In this document: one piece after another, positions 60,428 through 64,000 of the stretch
Layout of the letters: every line of letters begins with the position of its first letter
Numbering within the stretch: the first letter of the stretch is position 1
Assembly: GCF_900109775.1 (NCBI RefSeq)
Contig: NZ_FOAX01000002.1
Span: 434,001 to 498,000, forward strand
DNA length: 64,000 bases
Origin: Pseudoxanthomonas sp. GM95
GTDB taxonomy: Bacteria > Pseudomonadota > Gammaproteobacteria > Xanthomonadales > Xanthomonadaceae
Direction: 5' to 3'
The notes under the pieces: generated by a model
What the model was told of the DNA's origin: nothing
Database searches by the model: none
The model's input: the letters and a program-made list of their open reading frames with translations, nothing else
Position numbers and translations under genes: made by a program

Positions 60428-63400
60428 ATGAAGAGCAAGCGTTCATTCCGTCGTACCCCGTCCCGTAGCGTGCTGGCCATCGCGTTGGCTGGCTGCATGG
60501 CCGCGTCCGTGCCGAGCTTCGCGCAGACCTCCACCTCGATCCTGCGCGGTACCGTGACCTCGGCCGATGCCGGCCAGGAAGTCACCGTGACCAACAAGGC
60601 CACCGGCTCGGTGCGTCGTGCGGTCATCGGCCAGAACGGCAACTACACCGTGGTGGGCCTGCAGCCCGGCGCCTACACCGTCGAAGCCGGCGGCGTGACG
60701 CGCGATGTCACCTTGCAGGTGGCTTCGTCCTCGACCGTGGATCTTGAATCGCCGACCTCGGCACCAGCAGGTGATGCGACCACGCTGGGCTCGGTTCGCG
60801 TGACCGCGCCGCTGACCCGCGACGTCAAGACGTCTGAAGTCGGCAACACCATCTCGCTGCGTCAGATCCAGCAGCTGCCGCAGGCGACGCGCAACTTCCT
60901 GGAGTTCGCCGACACCGTACCGGGCATGGTGTTCAACGTCGACGCCCAGGGTCACACCACCCTGCGCGGCGGCGCCTCCAACTCCAGCGCCGGCAACCTG
61001 TACATCGACGGCGTCAGCCAGAAGAGCTATGTCGCCAAGGGCGGCATCGCCGGCCAGAGCGACAGCCAGGGCAATCCGTTCCCCCAGTTGGCCATCGGCG
61101 AATACAAGGTCATCACCTCCAACTACAAGGCCGAGTTCGGCCAGGTCAGTGGCGCGGCAGTGACCGCGGCGACCAAGTCCGGTACCAACGAACTGCACGG
61201 CGAGGCGTTCTACCGCTTCACCAACCAGGACCTGCGCGAAAAGCGTCCGGACGAAGACAGCGGCAAGGTCGACTCGCAGGTGAAGGAATACGGCTTCGCC
61301 ATCGGCGGCCCGATCATCCAGGACCGCATGCACTTCTTCTTTGCCTATGAAGGCAAGGACAACGTGGTGCCGCGCTCGATCCAGCCCAGCGCACAGTCCG
61401 CACAGTACGTCGGCTTCCTGCCGTCCAACCTGTCCTCGCAGTACGGCGCGGCCAACCTGCCGTTCACCGAAGACCTGTACTTCGGCAAGCTGGACTGGGA
61501 AGTCACCGACAACGATCGCGTCGAGCTGTCGGCCCAGTACCGCGATGAAACCCAGGTGGACAACGTCGGCGGCCAGAACGCCACCGACCATGGCACCGAC
61601 AAGATCAACAAGGACAAGCGTGTGTCCCTGCGCTGGCAGCACAGCGCCGACGCCTGGTACAACGAGTTGATCGTCTCCAAGGAAAATTCGGAGAACAATC
61701 CGCAGCCGATGGGCATCGGCCCGGGCGCCAACTACGTGTATCTGAATTACCGTGCGGCCCCTTCGACCGACATCGACGAGTACACCTTCCTGTCGACTGG
61801 CCCGGCCGGTGGCGCCAGCCTGCAGCGTCGCAGCCAGGATGGCTGGAGCGTGCAGGATGACCTGACCTTCACCAGCTTCGACTGGCATGGCGAGCACACC
61901 ATCAAGATGGGTGTGAACTACAAGTCCATCACCCTGACCGCGCAGGATGCAGCTTCGTTGAACCCGCAGTTCAGCTATGCGGTTGATGCCAACGGTGTCG
62001 CGACGACGCCGTACCGCGTTGACTTTTACTCGCCGTTCGCCACTCCGGGCCAGAAGGCGCTGGTGGAAACCGATGCCAAGCAGTACGGCATCTACCTGCA
62101 GGACGACTGGGCCGTCACCGACAAGCTGCTGCTGAACATCGGCGTGCGCTGGGACTACGAGGACAACCCGGCCTACACCGACTTCGTGACCTCGCAGGCC
62201 TTCGTCGATGCACTCAACGCGGTGGAGACTGATCCAGCATCAGCTAATTTTGGCAATCCCTGGGGCAACCGCCTGGCGGCCAGCGGTCTGGACTACCACG
62301 ATTACATTTCCACCGGCCACAACCGCAAGAATTTCAAGGATGCGTGGCAGCCGCGCTTCGGTTTCTCGTACGACATGTTCGGCGACGAGAGCAGCGTGAT
62401 CCACGGCGGTGCCGGCCGTTCCTACGACCGCAACCTGTTCGAGCAGCTGGCGTATGAAACCAGCAAGGCGGCGCTGTCGCCGGTGGCCGTGTTCTTCCAG
62501 GGCAATTACCCCAACAGCACCAATGGCTGCTATCGCCCGGATCGCACCTGCGTCGCCTACGATCCGAAGTACCAGGACATCAATGAGTTGAACGCCATCG
62601 CCGGCGTCAGCGGCAGCGGTGAGCTGTTCGTGTTCAACAACAAGCTGAAGACCCCGTACAGCGACCAGTTCAGCATCGGTGTGGCCAACCAGGTCGGCGA
62701 CTGGCTGACCGACGTCACCCTGCAGCGCAATCTGAGCTACGACGGTTTCGCGATGACGTTGGTCAACCGTTACCCGAACGGCGACTACTTCCAGAACGGC
62801 AGCGCGCCATGGGGCCAGCCGGTCCCGGGCTACAACAACACCATCATGGGCAACAACGGCCTGGAGTCGCGCAGCACGCAGGTCCTGCTGTCGGCAGAGA
62901 AGCCGTACACCAAGGAATCGGGCTGGGGCTTGACTCTGTCGTACACGCACACCAACGCCCGTCAGAACCGCAACATCGACGAGCCGTTCGCGTTCGACCA
63001 GGGCACCATCGGCGACTATCCGTTCGTGAAGTCCGACGCCGTGGCGGCACACCGTTTTGTCGCCTCGGGTTCCATTGACGGTTTCTGGGGCATGACGTTC
63101 GGCGCAAAGCTGGTCCTGGCCACGCCTGAGCCGATCAACACCATCGCCTGCTATGGCTACACCGATAGCCACGGCGCGACCTGCCAGCAGGTGGCGGCCA
63201 CGCCACCGGGTGCCGGCGCGTTCTTGGTGGGCGGCAAGATCTGGGGCTATCGCACGGTGGACTTCCAGGCCAGCAAGGACTTCACCATCGCTGGTGACTT
63301 CAAGATGTCCGCGCGCCTGAACCTGCTCAACGCGTTCGACTTCAAGAACTACTCGGCCTACTCGTACAACAGCTTCGGCAGCAACGGCCAGTTCGATCCG

Positions 63401-63478
63401 AACATCTCCATCAATAAGACCGGTGACATCAACTACTTCCCGCGTACCGTGACCTTCGAGATCGGCGCCAAGTTCTGA
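60428..63478 (+). CDS. Oar-like TonB-dependent receptor with carboxypeptidase-regulatory domain
   Basis: The 1016-residue protein has a signal peptide ending 'SVPSFAQ'. An N-terminal CarboxypepD_reg-like domain ('SILRGTVTSADAGQEVTVTNKATGSVRRAVIGQNGNYTVVGLQPGAYTVEAG', residues ~35-90) replaces STN. The plug follows ('ISLRQIQQLPQATRNFLEFADTVPGMVF', 'GNLYIDGVSQKSYV'), and a barrel ending 'RTVTFEIGAKF'. This is the OmpA-related/Oar architecture. In Xanthomonadaceae such receptors often sit in LacI-controlled sugar loci, as here. Ligand unknown. Confidence 0.92.
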   Translation: MKSKRSFRRTPSRSVLAIALAGCMAASVPSFAQTSTSILRGTVTSADAGQEVTVTNKATGSVRRAVIGQNGNYTVVGLQPGAYTVEAGGVTRDVTLQVASSSTVDLESPTSAPAGDATTLGSVRVTAPLTRDVKTSEVGNTISLRQIQQLPQATRNFLEFADTVPGMVFNVDAQGHTTLRGGASNSSAGNLYIDGVSQKSYVAKGGIAGQSDSQGNPFPQLAIGEYKVITSNYKAEFGQVSGAAVTAATKSGTNELHGEAFYRFTNQDLREKRPDEDSGKVDSQVKEYGFAIGGPIIQDRMHFFFAYEGKDNVVPRSIQPSAQSAQYVGFLPSNLSSQYGAANLPFTEDLYFGKLDWEVTDNDRVELSAQYRDETQVDNVGGQNATDHGTDKINKDKRVSLRWQHSADAWYNELIVSKENSENNPQPMGIGPGANYVYLNYRAAPSTDIDEYTFLSTGPAGGASLQRRSQDGWSVQDDLTFTSFDWHGEHTIKMGVNYKSITLTAQDAASLNPQFSYAVDANGVATTPYRVDFYSPFATPGQKALVETDAKQYGIYLQDDWAVTDKLLLNIGVRWDYEDNPAYTDFVTSQAFVDALNAVETDPASANFGNPWGNRLAASGLDYHDYISTGHNRKNFKDAWQPRFGFSYDMFGDESSVIHGGAGRSYDRNLFEQLAYETSKAALSPVAVFFQGNYPNSTNGCYRPDRTCVAYDPKYQDINELNAIAGVSGSGELFVFNNKLKTPYSDQFSIGVANQVGDWLTDVTLQRNLSYDGFAMTLVNRYPNGDYFQNGSAPWGQPVPGYNNTIMGNNGLESRSTQVLLSAEKPYTKESGWGLTLSYTHTNARQNRNIDEPFAFDQGTIGDYPFVKSDAVAAHRFVASGSIDGFWGMTFGAKLVLATPEPINTIACYGYTDSHGATCQQVAATPPGAGAFLVGGKIWGYRTVDFQASKDFTIAGDFKMSARLNLLNAFDFKNYSAYSYNSFGSNGQFDPNISINKTGDINYFPRTVTFEIGAKF

Positions 63479-63491
63479 TCCACCGCAACAC

Positions 63492-63553
63492 CACGCAGGC
63501 CGGCGATCCAGGCCTGCGTGCTCCATCCGAACGGGGCCATCTGGCCCCGTTCG
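63492..63553 (+). terminator. Two tandem hairpins after the Oar-like receptor
   Basis: The first hairpin pairs 63492-63501 with 63511-63520 (10 bp). The second pairs 63528-63539 with 63542-63553 (12 bp, effectively with a small loop), followed by TCTTT. Together they would end or attenuate the transcript before the halogenase-like gene 49 bp further on. Confidence 0.7.
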
Positions 63554-63601
63554 TCTTTCAGTGGCAAGGTGCGCGCAATCGCGTGCGAACAAGGGCTGCA
63601 G

Positions 63602-64000
63602 ATGAGCGTTTCCTCCCTCCGCAACATCGTCATCGTCGGCGGCGGCACCGCGGGCTGGATGGCGGCTGCCGCGCTATCGCGCGTGCTGGGACCCACCTAC
63701 AACGTCACCCTGATCGAGTCCGAGCAGATCGGCACCGTCGGCGTCGGTGAAGCCACCGTTCCGCACATCAAGGCCTTCAACAACCTGCTTGGCCTCAACG
63801 AGGCCGAGTTCGTCCGCCAGACCCAGGGCACCTTCAAGCTGGGCATCGAATTCGTCGACTGGCGCCGCAAGGGCGCCAGTTACATCCACGGCTTCGGCAC
63901 CGAGATCGGGCACATGCTCGGCCTGCTGCCGTTCCACCAGTATTGGATCAAGGCGCACCACGCCGGCTGGGCCAAACCGCTCGGCCAGTACACGCTCAAC
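63602..64000 (+). CDS. Tryptophan halogenase-family flavoprotein, N-terminal part (cut by window edge)
   Basis: The frame is open from the ATG at 63602 to the window end (133 residues). It begins with the FAD motif 'IVIVGGGTAGWMAAAALSRVLG', whose GGGTAGW form marks flavin-dependent halogenases. 'TLIESEQIGTVGVGEATVPHIKAFNNLLGLNEAEFVRQTQGTFKLGIEF' is also typical. The WxWxIP motif and catalytic Lys fall partly or wholly outside the window. In sugar loci of this group such genes are common, and their activity is generally unknown. Confidence 0.88.
   Translation, partial: MSVSSLRNIVIVGGGTAGWMAAAALSRVLGPTYNVTLIESEQIGTVGVGEATVPHIKAFNNLLGLNEAEFVRQTQGTFKLGIEFVDWRRKGASYIHGFGTEIGHMLGLLPFHQYWIKAHHAGWAKPLGQYTLN

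Noticed and set aside
63602..64000. Start of an antibiotic (halogenated metabolite) cluster
   Set aside because: The only evidence is one partial halogenase-like gene. The LacI regulator and TBDR point to sugar use instead.

Overview
The window comes from a high-GC gammaproteobacterium, most likely a member of the Xanthomonadaceae (Xanthomonas, Pseudoxanthomonas or Stenotrophomonas type). The grounds are six TonB-dependent receptors (TBDRs), several of the Xanthomonas/Caulobacter type, wired to glycoside hydrolases and sugar regulators; dense GTGA/ATGA gene overlaps; and strong third-position GC, which leaves long empty antisense frames open. The species call is inference. I see no rRNA, tRNA, insertion sequence, phage gene or CRISPR array. 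Both window edges cut a gene: a TBDR on the left and a flavin-dependent halogenase-like gene on the right.

Layout. (1) 1-10441: a TBDR tail, a secreted GH3 beta-glycosidase, then a FecI-like sigma factor / FecR-like anti-sigma factor / STN-type TBDR signalling triad, followed by a secreted PHP-type metallohydrolase and a PI-PLC-like phosphodiesterase. (2) 10458-28685, all on the minus strand: a carbohydrate-utilisation locus. It holds two GH43 enzymes, a GH106-like rhamnosidase, a GH93/sialidase-like propeller enzyme with a C-terminal carbohydrate-binding module, a TBDR and an SSS sugar symporter. It also holds a complete oxidative (De Ley-Doudoroff) galactose route: galactose mutarotase, SDR sugar dehydrogenase, SMP-30 lactonase, DgoD, DgoK and DgoA, with a GntR-family DgoR. 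Three matching palindromes, in front of dgoR, galM and the first GH43 gene, look like the DgoR operator. A GH5-like glycosidase and another TBDR run divergently (29063-33164).

(3) 33288-40436: a small unknown protein, an NSS transporter with an unusual two-domain aldo/keto reductase, a LysR regulator, and a class III aminotransferase - HAD hydrolase - Lrp regulator operon. (4) 40634-53185: two tandem Tat-exported FAD oxidoreductases resembling spermidine dehydrogenase, two tandem small secreted proteins, dadA-dadX, gabD-like and D-malate-dehydrogenase-like genes, and a CAT-type amino-acid permease. Regions 3 and 4 can be read as an amine/polyamine and D-/L-alanine catabolic block. A short motif shared by three promoters could be the Lrp-type site.

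(5) 53808-57861: TBDR, secreted propeller protein and azurin. (6) 58397-64000: a small membrane protein, a LacI regulator with a perfect LacI-type operator in its leader, an Oar-like TBDR whose ribosome-binding site is buried in a hairpin, and the start of a tryptophan-halogenase-family gene.

All functional calls rest on reading motifs and gene order by eye. No database search was run.
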